64,000 bases of DNA, from NCBI GenBank assembly GCA_007844125.1, contig CM017567.1:44235013-44299012 (forward strand). The letters run 5' to 3'. Made by a program: the position numbers and the translations under genes. The DNA is from Sinonovacula constricta (taxonomy: Eukaryota; Mollusca; Bivalvia; Cardiida; Solecurtidae). Positions 24,975 through 36,870 of the stretch are shown here, piece by piece. The notes beneath the pieces are model-generated. The model was not told the DNA's origin. It saw nothing but the letters and a program-made list of their open reading frames with translations, and ran no database searches. Positions within the stretch are counted from its first letter, which is position 1. Each line of letters opens with the position of its first letter.

Positions 24975-27900
24975 CAGTTATTTAGGAGGGCGCTGCGCCG
25001 TGGTCTCTCAGTGTTTGATATTCTTGGACTAGTTCATTAGGAGGGCGCTGCCGCCCTGGGCTCTCAGTGTTTGATATACTTGGACCAGTTATTTAGTAGG
25101 ACGCTGCCGCCGTGGTCCCTCGGTGTTTGATATACTAGTACTTGAACCAGTTATTTAGGAGGGCGCTGCCGCCCTGGTCCCTCGGTGTTTGATATACTTT
25201 AACCAGTTATTTAGTAGGACGCTGCCGCCCTGGTTCCTCGGTGTTTGATATACTTGGACCAGTTATTTAGTAGGACGCTGCCGCCCTGGTCCCTTGGTGT
25301 TTGATATACTTGGAACAGTTGTTTAGGAGGGCGCTGCCGCCTTGGTCCCTCGGTGTTTGATATACTTGGAACAGTTATTTAGTAGGACGCTGCCGCCCTG
25401 GTCCCTCGGTGTTTGATATACTTGGACCAGTTATTTTGTAGGACGCTGCCGCCCTGGTTCCTCGGTGTTTGATATACTTGGAACAGTTATTTAGGAGGGC
25501 GCTGCCGCCCTGGGCTCTCAGTGTTTGATATACTTGAACCAGTTATTTAGTAGGACGCTGCCGCCCTGGTTCCTCGGTGTTTGAGATACTTGGAACAGTT
25601 ATTTAGGAGGACGCTGCCGCCTTGGGCTCTCAGTGTTTGATATACTTGGACCAGTTATTTAGTAGGACGCTGCCGCCCTGGTCCGTCGGTGTTTGATATA
25701 CTTGGAACAGTTATTTAGAAGGGCGCTGCCGCCCTGGTCCCTCGGTGTTTGATATACTTGGACCAGTTATTTAGAAGGGCGCTGCCGCCCTGGTCCCTCG
25801 GTGTTTGATATACTTGGACCAGTTATTTAGGAGGGCGCTGCCGCCCTGGTCCCTCGGTGTTTGATATACTTGAGCCAGTTATTTAGTAGGACGCTCCGCT
25901 GTGGTCCCTCGGTGTTTGATATACTTGGACTAGTTATTTAGTAGAACGCTGCCGCCCTTGTCCCTCGGTGTTTGATATACATGTACTTGGAACAGTTATT
26001 TAGGAGGGCGCTGCCGCCCTGGTCCCTCGGTGTTTGATATACTTGGACCAGTTATTTAGTAGGACGCTGCCGCCCTGGTTCCTCGGTGATTGATATACTT
26101 GGAACAGTTATTTAGGAGGGCGCTGCCGCCCTGGGCTCTCAGTGTTTGATATACTTGGACCAGTTATTTAGTAGGACGCTGCCGCCCTGGTCCGTCGGTG
26201 TTTGATATACTTGGAACAGTTATTTAGAAGGGCGCTGCCGCCCTGGTCCCTCGGTGTTTGATATACTTGGACCAGTTATTTAGGAGGACGCTGCCGCCCT
26301 GGTTCCTCGGTGATTGATATACTTGGAACAGTTATTTTGGAGGGCGCTGCCGCCCTGGGCTCTCAGTGTTTGATATACTTGGACTAGTTATTTAGTAGGA
26401 CGCTGCCGCCCTGGTCCGTCGGTGTTTGATATACTTGGAACAGTTATTTAGAAGGGCGCTGCCGCCCTGGTCCCTCGGTGTTTGATATACTTGGACCAGT
26501 TATTTAGAAGGGCGCTGCCGCCCTGGTCCCTCGGTGTTTGATATACTTGGACCAGTTATTTAGGAGGGCGCTGCCGCCGTGGTCCCTCTGTGTTTGATAT
26601 ACTTGAGCCAGTTATTTAGTAGGACGCTCCGCCGTGGTACCTCGGTGTTTGATATACTTGGACTAGTTATTTAGTAGAACGCTGCCGCCCTTGTCCCTCG
26701 GTGTTTGATATACATGTACTTGGACCAGTTATTTAGTAGGACGCTGCCGCCCTGGTTCCTCAGTGTTTGATATACTTGGACCAGTTATTTAGTAGGACGC
26801 TGCCGCCCTGGTCCCTCGGTGTTTGATATATTTGGAACAGTTATTTAGGAGGGCGCTGCCGCCCTGGTCCCTCGGTGTTTGATATATTTGGAACAGTTAT
26901 TTAGTAGGACGCTGCCGCCCTGGTTCCTCGGTGTTTGATATACGTGGAACAGTTATTTAGAAGGACCTTGCCGCCCTGGTTCCTCGGTGTTTGATATACT
27001 TGGAACAGTTATTTAGGAGGGCGCTGCCGCCCTGGTCCGTCGGTGTTTGATATACTTGGACCAGTTATTTAGTAAGACGCTGCCGCCCTGGTCCCTCGGT
27101 GTTTGATATACTTGGACCAGTTATTTAGTAGGACGCTGCCGCCCTGGTCCCTCGGTGTTTGATATACTAGGACCAGTTATTTAGTAGGACGCTTCCGCCC
27201 TGGTTCCTCGGTGATTGATATACTTGAAACAGTTATTTAGGAGGGCGCTGCCGCCCTGGGCTCTCAGTGTTTGATATACTTGGACCAGTTATTTAGTAGG
27301 ACGCTGCCGCCCTGGTCCGTCGGTGTTTGATATACTTGGACCAGTTCTTTAGTAGGACGCTGCCGCCCTGGTCCGTCGGTGTTTGATATACTTGGAACAG
27401 TTATTTAGAAGGGCGCTGCCGCCCTGGTCCCTCGGTGTTTGATATACTTGGACCAGTTATTTAGAAGGGCGCTGCCGCCCTGGTCCCTCGGTGTTTGATA
27501 TACTTGGACCAGTTATTTAGGAGGGCGCTGCCGCCCTGGTCCCTCTGTGTTTGATATACTTGAGCCAGTTATTTAGTAGGACGCTCCGCCCTTGTCTCTC
27601 GGTGTTTGATATACTTGGACTAGTTATTTAGTAGAACGCTGCCGCCCTTGTCCCTCGGTGTTTGATATGCATGTACTTGGAACAGTTATTTAGGAGGGCG
27701 CTGCCGCCCTGGTCCCTCGGTGTTTGATATACTTGGAACAATTATTTAGGAGTGCGCTGCCGAAATGGTCCTTCGGTGTTTGATATAGTTGGAACAGTTA
27801 TTTAGTAGGACGCTGCCGCCCTGGTTCCTCGGTGTTTGATATACGTGGAACAGTTATTTAGAAGGACCTTGCCGCCCTGGTTCCTCGGTGTTTGATATAC

Positions 27901-29945
27901 TTGGAACAGTTATTTAGGAGGGCGCTGCCGCCGTGGTCCCTCGGTGTTTGATATACTTGGAACAGTTATTTAGTAGGACGCTGCCGCCCTGGTTCCTCGG
28001 TGTTTGATATACTTGGACCAGTTATTTAGTAAGACGCTGCCGCCCTGGTCCCTCGGTGTTTGATATACTTGGACCAGTTATTTAGTAGGACGCTGCCGCC
28101 CTGGTCCCTCGGTGTTCGATATACTTGGACCAGTTATTTAGGAGGACGCTGTCGCCCTGGTTCCTCTGTGTTTGATATACTTGGACCAGTTATTTAGTAG
28201 GACGCTGCCGCCGTGGTACCTCGGTGTTTGATATACTTGGAACAGTTATTTAGTAGGACGCTGCCGCCGTGGTACCTCGGTGTTTGATATACTTGGACCA
28301 GTTATTTAGGATGGCGCTGCGCCGTGGTCCCTCGGTGTTTGATATACTTGGACCAGTTATTTAGTAGGACGCTGCCGCCCTGGTTCCTCAGTGTTTGATA
28401 TACTTGGACCAGTTATTTAGTAGGACGCTGCCGCCCTGGTCCCTCGGTGTTTGATATACTTGGACCAGTTATTTAGTAGGACGCTTCCGCCCTGGTTCCT
28501 CGGTGATTGATATACTTGGAACAGTTATTTAGGAGGGCGCTGCCGCCCTGGGCTCTCAGTGTTTGATATACTTGGACCAGTTATTTAGTAGGACGCTGCC
28601 GCCCTGGTCCGTCGGTGTTTGATATACTTGGACCAGTTCTTTAGTAGGACACTGCCGCCCTGGTCCGTCGGTGTTTGATATACTTGGAACAGTTATTTAG
28701 AAGGGCGCTGTCGCCCTGGTCCCTCGGTGTTTGATATACTTGGACCAGTTATTTAGAAGGGCGCTGCCGCCCTGGTCCCTCGGTGTTTGATATACTTGGA
28801 CCAGTTATTTAGGAGGGCGCTGCCGCCGTGGTCCCTCTGTGTTTGATATACTTGAGCCAGTTATTTAGTAGGACGCTCCGCCCTTGTCCCTCGGTGTTTG
28901 ATATACTTGGACTAGTTATTTAGTAGAACGCTGCCGCCCTTGTCCCTCGGTGTTTGATATGCATGTACTTGGAACAGTTATTTAGGAGGGCGCTGCCGCC
29001 CTGGTCCCTCGGTGTTTGATATACTTGGAACAATTATTTAGGAGTGCGCTGCCGAAATGGTCCTTCGGTGTTTGATATAGTTGGAACAGTTATTTAGTAG
29101 GACGCTGCCGCCCTGGTTCCTCGGTGTTTGATATACGTGGAACAGTTATTTAGAAGGACCTTGCCGCCCTGGTTCCTCGGTGTTTGATATACTTGGAACA
29201 GTTATTTAGGAGGGCGCTGCCGCCGTGGTCCCTCGGTGTTTGATATACTTGGAACAGTTATTTAGTAGGACGCTGCCGCCCTGGTTCCTCGGTGTTTGAT
29301 ATACTTGGACCAGTTATTTAGTAAGACGCTGCCGCCCTGGTCCCTCGGTGTTTGATATACTTGGACCAGTTATTTAGTAGGACGCTGCCGCCCTGGTCCC
29401 TCGGTGTTCGATATACTTGGACCAGTTATTTAGGAGGACGCTGTCGCCCTGGTTCCTCTGTGTTTGATATACTTGGACCAGTTATTTAGTAGGACGCTGC
29501 CGCCGTGGTACCTCGGTGTTTGATATACTTGGACCAGTTATTTAGTAGGACGCTGCCGCCGTGGTACCTCGGTGTTTGATATACTTGGACCAGTTATTTA
29601 GGATGGCGCTGCGCCGTGGTCCCTCGGTGTTTGATATACTTGGACCAGTTATTTAGTAGGACGCTGCCGCCCTGGTTCCTCAGTGTTTGATATACTTGGA
29701 CCAGTTATTTAGTAGGACGCTGCCGCCCTGGTCCCTCGGTGTTTGATATACTTGGAACAGTTATTTAGTAAGACGCTGCCGCCCTGGTTCCTCGGTGTTT
29801 GATATACTTGGACCAGTTATTTAGTTGGACGCTACCGCCGTGGTCCCTCGGTGTTTGATATACTTGGAACAGTTATTTAGGATGGCGCTGCGCCGTGGTC
29901 CCTCTGTATTTGATATACTTGGACCAGTTATTTAGCAGGGCGCTG
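24975..29945. repeat. Minisatellite family E, GC-richer 56-bp unit with higher-order repeats
   Basis: About 88 copies of a 56-bp unit: ttggaccagttatttagtag, gacgctgccgccctggtccc, tcggtgtttgatatac. Rare variants mark higher-order structure. A 5-bp insertion (acatgtacttgg) follows a short 'acgctccgc' unit at about 25981, 26714, 27671 and 28963. The last two lie in two tandem copies of a 1292-bp block, 27180-28471 and 28472-29763, confirmed by four independent markers (gcttccgcc, cgaaatgg, ctgtcgccctgg, ggatggcgctgcgccg) all offset by 1292. No long coding frame exists. Confidence 0.96.
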
Positions 29946-30224
29946 CAAATAAGCCAGCGTGAAAGTTCATGTAAAAGGATGTTAACAAATATTCGAATAT
30001 CATGGCGGTATGCGAATAGAGATCAAGGGATTCGAATAATTGATAATTTTTATTCACTTATTATCGTTTGTTATTTTAGTAAAAATGATAAAATCGTATT
30101 TCTTTAGTTGACTGTATTGTCACCAAATGACTGAAGCACGCTGGCGATGTGTGATTGTACCCGGTAGAGGGGGAGGGGGTAGTCTACGATTTCGGCCATC
30201 TGGATCTGCAATCCAGAGTATTAT
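29946..30224. other. Short spacer after array E with attcgaa words
   Basis: Non-repetitive DNA with several attcgaat/tattcgaata palindromic words at about 29988-30040 and a G-rich patch at about 30165-30180. No gene is supported. The 70-codon frame at 29895-30107 begins inside the array and is not credible. Confidence 0.4.
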
Positions 30225-31450
30225 GTCACCTCGCGCGACCACGTTCTATCTCTCGCGCCACCTAGACCCAGTTACATCACACGCACAGCTGTGAAAACAG
30301 GCTTACAGTTTACAACAAACATGTCAGTTCATGGGGCAGTCAGCTTATGTAGTTACGGAAGACTGATTCTACTATCTTTAATCGGGATCGCTGGCAATTA
30401 ATACAAAACATTATACCATGCGACTTTTTTATTACAGTCCACCAGAACTTATTTTATTTTTAATTACACAACAAGATTACTTTGAAAACAAAACTTTAGT
30501 TTTACTTTCTTATAACCACTCTACTGCACACGGGTATTTCATTCCCATACAATACAGCGAAATCTGCAATTTTCTGTCACCGCGATTTTCTGCTCGACAA
30601 TTTCCTCGACGTCATAAGCCTACACGAGTAAAACAATTTTATATATTCATCGGCATTTTACCTTTCAAAGCGCGACATCAATAGTATACTTCGATAACGT
30701 TTTCCTCCGCGTTTTCTTCCGTTTATTTATATTACATTTCTGTTCCTGGCCAGAGAAATTACATTGGTCTTTTGCAAACATTTTGGAATTAATGTTAAAT
30801 ACAAATACACAGTTATTAATAATTTTATACAGGTATGAAATGTATTCATATTTCCTAAGAGTCTCCCATATTGGATTATATGTTTGAAATTATAAATCTG
30901 TTACTTTTAAACTCGCCATTCGGCAACTGCTATAATTTTGACCAGGATACTAATTCATAATAATTCAAAAGTCACAACGAAAAACAAATTATCAACGTAG
31001 CGGTCAACTTTGCATGTTTACTTTTGACACATAAACTATAGTAAGCAAGCTATTTAATGTATTATGCAAAAGGCTCAAATTATTTATATATGCTATCGTT
31101 GAAAAATGTATGCTAAATAAACAACATAATCTCAAGTCATTACTGTATTATATATTGCTTTGTTTAACTAAGCGTACATATTTTATAATTGATACCATTC
31201 ATTCCAGCTAAAATAAACTTGTTGTTCTAACGCAGGGGTATTTTTTTAACTTGATGGTCTCGATCATTGACATGTAACCGTATCAATCTGGTAATTCTGA
31301 CACTAACCATTCGCAATCCGTAATTGTCACTTGTGTAACTATGTGTCGCTAATTTGCATTTTATGGCTTCGGATTAACACGTGACCGTCGTCTTTTTACC
31401 AGCCAATTACAATTACAATAACAAAGGTCCGACCACCAACCAATCAAAAT
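30225..31450 (+). repeat. Paralogous block, copy 1 (matches 63340-64000)
   Basis: This non-tandem block can be aligned by eye, with gaps, to the right end of the window. Shared landmarks in the same order and orientation are atgtcagtt, aagactgattctac/aagactgactctac, tcgggatcgc, caccagaa, attttctgctc, ctgacacta, ggcttcggatt/agcttcggatt and agccaat. Both copies lie just downstream of a minisatellite array (E here, I at the right). This is either a dispersed element or a conserved promoter-proximal segment of duplicated loci. No coding frame is conserved between the two copies. Confidence 0.75.
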
Positions 31451-31624
31451 TCATAATTGGTTGTCTAATTGATCGATTACCCTAATTAAAACCTGCTTCG
31501 AATTAATACCTGAACGATCGTCTTTTGACCAGCCAATAACAATTTAACGACGGTCCGACCACCAGCCAATCAAAATTCATAATTCGTTGTTTACTTTAGC
31601 GATTCCCCTAATTAAAACCTGCGC
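31367..31624 (+). promoter_or_regulatory. Tandem 129-bp duplication carrying four CCAAT motifs
   Basis: Two diverged copies start with cttcggattaacacgtgacc (31367) and cttcgaattaatacctgaac (31496). Each contains two CCAAT pentamers (31403 and 31440; 31533 and 31566) and a cctaattaaaacctgc end. Clustered same-orientation CCAAT boxes are typical of RNA polymerase II promoters bound by NF-Y. The paralogous block at the right end has the same feature at 63985. A promoter role is inference. Confidence 0.35.
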
Positions 31625-31910
31625 GCTGGCCTAACTGTCCCACAGTCGATCCAGCATCACCTGTACCTAGACTTCTGAAAATGCCTCCTCAGCAAATTCC
31701 GACGTGTGGATCACACATTAGATAGAACTTTTTGAATTGACCTAATTTACGTGCAAGTTATCGATGACCGAGAAAAGTGACACAGCTTCCGGTTCTTCAA
31801 TATAAACACGACAATGTCGGAGTGACAATGTTGTCATATGTACTTTCATAGTAAAAAATTTAGCACTAGGAATAGATCATAATTCTACTTGCTCTTCTGC
31901 ATTAAGTTAG
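31625..31910 (+). other. Candidate 5' exon with a consensus splice donor
   Basis: Downstream of the CCAAT cluster the sequence becomes balanced in base composition. It ends at attaagttag followed by gtgagt at 31911-31916, a strong splice donor. Two short in-frame openings occur, at 31681 (14 codons, starting MPPQQIPTCG) and near 31763 (starting MTEKSDTASG), but both stop before the donor, so the exon would be mostly untranslated. It could be the first exon of a small gene ending near 33774. Without transcript data this remains a weak model. Confidence 0.22.
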
Positions 31911-31984
31911 GTGAGTAATGTAAACAATCAAAGAAAATGTAAATAAAACGCGTGTATAATGTTTTGCCGAATTATTTTGTTATG

Positions 31985-32092
31985 TGCCACTCTGATGCAA
32001 ATGTGTTTCGAATATTCGAATGTTATTCGAATACACGTAACGAGTACTAGTATTCCAATATTGCTTTAGGATTCGATTTACACCCCTATTTG
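31985..32092. mobile_element. hAT-terminus-like sequence
   Basis: A cluster of attcgaat words (31990-32030) is followed by attcgatttacacccctatt at 32071. Read on the minus strand this gives aggggtgtaaatcgaat, resembling the CAGGGGTGTAA-type terminal repeats seen in many hAT elements, whose subterminal regions are also rich in attcgaat. A matching opposite end was not found; similar words near 29988-30040 may be related. Probably a fragment if real. Confidence 0.25.
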
Positions 32093-32159
32093 TAAAGTAA
32101 TAATCAGCTTACAATTTATTTATTTTTTTTAATGATTTTATTGTCCCTTTAAATGAAAT

Positions 32160-32575
32160 GAATGAAAAAGTATTACTGTGCACTTTGACACTTAAGCAGG
32201 TTTATCAACACTGCATAAATATGTCGTCATTAGAAAAATCATTTTGAACTTTTATTTAATTTATCTTCATAATTATGCAATTTAAGCATTTAAAAATTAA
32301 TCGGAGAATATATGAAAGTTTCCTGTCATTATTCAGTTAATGATTTTATGCTGTACATTCATATTCTTATAAAATTATCAATATTTACTTATTTTATAGC
32401 AATGTACTAGGACAACTGAATTAAGAAAATTTCCGATTTCCCTTATGGACGAGGTTCCTTATTTTATTGATTTTATCTTTCACAATGTAGATATTTTACC
32501 CTTGTTATCTTTTCCTATCGTAGTCACGTTCACTTCGTATTGGCATTTAGTATTATATTATTCTCGTTTGGAGTC
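32160..32575 (+). repeat. Paralogous block, copy 1 of second pair (matches 38300-39545)
   Basis: Shared landmarks in order and same orientation: ttaagcaggt, ttaagcatttaaa, tatgct.tacattcatat, gaatta...atttcc, atgaggtt/gacgaggtt, and cacgttcacttcgtattg versus cacattcacttcatattg. Copy 1 is continuous, whereas copy 2 is interrupted between about 38525 and 39350 by DNA holding a recombinase relic. AT-rich, with no conserved frame. Confidence 0.65.
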
Positions 32576-32655
32576 GCAAAATCTATATAGAATAATAAGA
32601 TACTAGTATATAGGTTAAAAAGAATATAGTTAAAAAAACGTCACTAGTAAAGGTG

Positions 32656-32695
32656 TGTTGTTGTTGCTGTTGTTGTTGTTGTTGTTGTTGTTTTT
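32656..32695 (+). repeat. (TTG)n microsatellite
   Basis: A run of gttgttgctgttgttgttgt and further ttg triplets with one interruption, about 40 bp. Confidence 0.95.
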
Positions 32696-32699
32696 GCAT

Positions 32700-33525
32700 A
32701 GTTTCTGAAGAAAATCATCATACTTTTTTGCCTAATCTAAGTTATGAACACTATCTCAATTGTACAATTCGTTAAAATCTCTCTAAATGCTCTTTTTTCT
32801 AACCCTATCAATCAGCACTAATTGGATTTCTGCCATAAATAGACATCGACGTAGGAGCTGATTGCCCGGATGTTGATATAACGTGATCTCAAAACTAAGT
32901 GATCACGTGATTTTCTAAGTGTCAAAAATAGCTATCTATGCAGCTTTGCTCAGACAGGAAACACATTTTTGTAATTACGATTTGGATGAAATGCGCAATT
33001 TTCACATAGATTTAAAAGATCAACTAACCCTTTTCTCTTAATTATCCACGAGTTCTATTTCTGAAAGTAAAGATGCGAATGCGAGGTTCTTTTCAGCATG
33101 TATACGGATGGGCCGAATATGGTGCGAATGTATTATTTAGAGCGGTGTCTCTCATGGGATGTATTTTTATAGGGACGATAGTGTAGCAGGCAACAATCAG
33201 ATATCGCAGCTGTGTGACCGTTTTCAGGGAAAAGCACAGAGAAATCCGCTCTGAACAATGTAGATTGCAACAATAAAGTGAAGTGGGCAATTAAAAATAG
33301 TTTTAAAAAGGTAGCAAGCATTAATACGTTTCCGCAGCTGTTTGGCGAGGTCTTTTTAGCAGGAAATGTATGCCGACGTTTAAAATACATTTTGTAGTTA
33401 CAGATGTAGCACACAATAAATAAGAAAGCAAAGTAGCAGATAGAGTATTTTCCATCAGGCTCATAGTATATAGTATGTTACAGACAGAGTTAAAGAGTGT
33501 TTAATTCACCTGGATAGTCATCTTA
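32700..33525. other. Spacer without a supportable gene
   Basis: AT-rich single-copy-looking DNA. Overlapping minus-strand frames at 33093-33414 have no recognisable domain. No repeats or clear splice-bounded exons were seen. Confidence 0.45.
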
Positions 33526-33601
33526 TTGTTTAAAGTGCATGCTCTCTGCGGCGACTTGAATGTCTCACATTTCACAGTTGTGCTCTTTCTTGTTATTGCA
33601 G

Positions 33602-33774
33602 ACACCATCCCTTCTACCTCTCGCGAACCGGAAAAGGCTCATAGGAATGACAATGTTGATGTGTATAGTGATGTTTACATTTCTTGTATTAGTAGGACAA
33701 GCCTAGCGATAATTTTCCACAAAGGTTAAAGCCATTAGAATGTAATTGTGTTCTCCACGCGAATGAAAAATAAA
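33602..33774 (+). other. Candidate terminal exon with polyadenylation signal
   Basis: A pyrimidine-rich acceptor (tgctctttcttgttattgca then g) ends at 33601. The following frame reads DTIPSTSREPEKAHRNDNVD and on to a TAA at 33727, about 42 codons, with a charged, ordinary composition. AATAAA follows at 33769. The frame is also open leftwards to 33526. It matches no family I recognise. Together with the donor at 31911 it could form a two-exon transcript, but the coding part is short and unconfirmed. Confidence 0.22.
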
Positions 33775-34270
33775 TACAATTCCAGAAAGGAATGTGCATT
33801 TCAGCTTTTTCAAACAATGAAGACATACATTATATGTTTAATGTAATGTGTACTTGTTCCTTTTCAATTCAACAATAATAAAAAAATGATATTTACAATA
33901 TATTATTTAGTCAATACTTGTATGTAATTTATTAAGGGTTATAAGTCGCTTCCTGTCTCACCAATGAGTACTGGTTAGAAAGGAAGCACAAAAGACAAAC
34001 TATTAATAGTGGCTGTGTGTTATACTGAAATTACTGGTTTGACAAGAACTAATGTCAATATGTTCAGTGTATTTTGTGGCAGATTTATAACCACTCATCA
34101 AGTCACTTCTTGAGTTCGAGTCTCCGTCTGGGGGAAAACATCAATGCGTGTTTTACATTGAACTGAAGTGCATGACTGGTTCTTCTCAGCTATTGGTTCA
34201 AATTATTCAATAGGTTTATATATAGACATTTAAAATCAAACAGCCCTAAGCTGTTCTTATGTGTATAGAT
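33775..34270. other. AT-rich spacer
   Basis: Nothing recognisable: no long frame, no tandem repeat, no inverted repeat noted before the 19-bp array begins. Confidence 0.5.
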
Positions 34271-34289
34271 TTTTACAATGGAACAGTCA

Positions 34290-34645
34290 TTTTGGTGCAG
34301 GCATGTTACATTGTTGTAGTCATGTTACATTGGTGCAGTCATGTTACATTTATTGCGGGCATGTTACTTTGTGCACTCGTGCTACATTTCGGCAGTTATT
34401 TTACATTGATACGGGCATGATACAGAAATGCAGTCATGTTAAATTGGTGCAGTCAATTTACACTTGTGCTGACATGTAACAATGGTGTAGTCGTTTTACA
34501 TACATTGGTGCACTCGTTTTACAATTGTGCAGTCATGTTGCATTTAGTTACGACATGTTACACTGGCAGAGTAATGTTACATTGGTTCAGACATGTTACC
34601 ATGCTGCTGTCATGTTACATTGTTGCAGTTTAGTTAAATTGATGC
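34290..34645. repeat. Short-unit array F, about 19 bp
   Basis: About 18 degenerate copies of a 19-bp unit, catgttacattggtgcagt. Best copies lie at 34300-34350; others carry several substitutions and length changes. It lies immediately upstream of the unrelated 16-bp array. Confidence 0.85.
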
Positions 34646-34664
34646 AGGAATAAACCAATGAGTC

Positions 34665-36560
34665 AACACGAAATACAGCTTACACAGAATACACCCTTGA
34701 CTGGATACTGCTTACACAGGATACAGCTTACACAGGATACTGCTTACACAGGATACAGCTTACACAGGATACAGCTTTCACTAGATACAGCTTACACAGG
34801 ATACAACCTACACAGCATACAGCTTACACAGGATACTGCTTACACTGGCTACAGCTTACACAGGATACTGCTTACACTGGATACAGCTTACACAGGATAC
34901 TGCTTACACTGGATACAGCTTACACAGGATACTGCTTACACTGGATACAGCTTACACAGGATACTGCTTACACTGGATACAGCTTACACAGGATACAGCT
35001 TACACAGCATACAACTTACACATTATACTGCTTACACAGAATACAGCTTACACAGCATACAGCTTACACAGGATACTGCTTACACTGGATACAGCTTACA
35101 CAGCATACAGCTTAAACAACATACAGCTTACACAGGATACTGCTTACACAGGTTACAGCTTACACTGGATACAGCTTAAACAACATACAGCTTACACAGG
35201 ATACTGCTTACACTGGATACAGCTTACACAGCATACAGCTTAAACAACATACAGCTTACACAGGATACTGCTTACACTGGATACAGCTTAAACAGCATAC
35301 AGCTTAAACAACATACAGCTTACACAGGATACTGCTCACACAGGTTACAGCTTACACTGGATACAGCTTACACTGGATACAGCTTACACAGGATATTGCT
35401 TATACAGGATACAACGTTCATATGATACAGCTTACACAGAATACTGCTTACATGGGTTGCGACGTACACAGGATACAGCTTACATAGGATACAGCTTACA
35501 CAGGATACAGCTTACACACGATACAGCTTACATAGGATACCGCTTACTCGGGTTGCAGCTTTCACTGGATACAACTTTCGCTGGATACAGCTTACACAGG
35601 ATACTGCTTACACGGGTTGCGACTTACACAGGATACAGCTTACATAGGATACAGCTTACACAGGATACAGCTTACACAGGATGCAGTTTACACAGGATAC
35701 TGCTTACACGGGTTACAGCTTTCACTGGATACAGTTTACACAGGATACTGCTTACACGGGTTGCAGCTTTCACTGGATACAGCTTTCACAGGATACAGCT
35801 TACACAGGATACTGCTTACACGGGTTGCAGCTTTCACTGGATACAGCTTTCACAGGAAACAGCTTACACAGGATACTGCTTACACGGGTTGCAGCTTTCA
35901 CTGGATACAGCTTTCACAGGATACAGCTCACACAGGATACAGCTTACACATGATACGGCTTACATCGATAACAGCTTACACAGGATACAGCCTTCACAGG
36001 ACACAACTTTCACAGGACACAACTTTCACAGGATACAACTTACATAGGATACAACTTACATAGGATACAACTTACATAGGATACAACTTACATAGGATAC
36101 AACTTTCACAGGACACAACTTTTACAGGATACAACTTACATAGGATACAACTTACATAGGATACAACTTGGATACAACTTACATAGGATACAACTTACAT
36201 AGGATACAACTTGGATACAACTTACATAGGATACAACTTGCATAGGATACAACTTACATAGGATACAACTTACATAGGATACAGCTTACATAGGATACAG
36301 CTTAGACAATGTATAGCTTACACTGGATACAGATTACACCGATTCAGCGGATACAGCTCCTAAAACAGAATACAGCTCACATCGGGTACTGCTTATACAT
36401 TATACAGCTTACACATTATAGAACTTACCCCGGATACTGCTTTTACATGTGACAGCTTGCACCGGATACAGCTTATATCGATAGAGCATTCAGCGGTTTA
36501 TTTCACTGGATACAGCTTACACATTATACAACTTACATTGGATACAGCGTTCATGGGATA
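34665..36560. repeat. Short-unit array G, 16-bp unit
   Basis: About 115 copies of a 16-bp unit, tacagcttacacagga, alternating in places with tactgcttacactgga to give a 32-bp dimer. Right of about 36000 the unit changes to acaacttacataggat. Because 16 is not divisible by three, the unit yields 16-residue pseudo-repeats over 48 bp in all plus frames (for example 34658-35179, 35457-36047); these are not genes. The array decays after 36290. Confidence 0.95.
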
Positions 36561-36611
36561 AATCATACACTTTAAACCAGTATTATTATGCTCTCATCGT
36601 ATTTAACTTAC

Positions 36612-36870
36612 CTTAATCTGCCTATGCCAAGATGCTTCATATCGCCGTATAAAACTCATGTCTGAAAAGAGTGTAATGACCGCCATCATAATCACCCCCA
36701 TCGAAAGCAACAGCAGCCTCGGCAAATGAATTTGATTTGCACCTCTTCCAACAATTAGCGCTAGTGCCGGGAAGGACCAACCAATGTTCTGCTACTGTTG
36801 TTCGTGATGGTCGACTGGTGACAAGACCAGTGTTGGTATAAGACGGTCGCAGATACCTGGATGTACATGT
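36612..36870 (-). other. Coding-like minus-strand block with two open frames and a GTAAGT site
   Basis: On the minus strand, a 59-codon open stretch (36788 to 36612) is bounded by cag on its 5' side and a consensus donor gtaagt (36611-36606) on its 3' side. It encodes a hydrophobic segment including LPRLLLLSMGVIMMAVITLF followed by SFIRRYEASWHRQIK. A second minus-strand frame over the same bases is open for longer and contains TTVAEHWLVLPGTSANCWKR and ends at TGA near 36637. Only one can be coding, and either might be a fragment of a dispersed repeat. I do not recognise a family. A minus-strand frame with a hydrophobic segment lies upstream at 37462-37746. Confidence 0.2.

Noticed and set aside
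29946..32092. A complete hAT element between the attcgaat clusters
   Set aside because: Only the right side has a recognisable terminus-like word. No matching left terminus, transposase or 8-bp duplication could be found.
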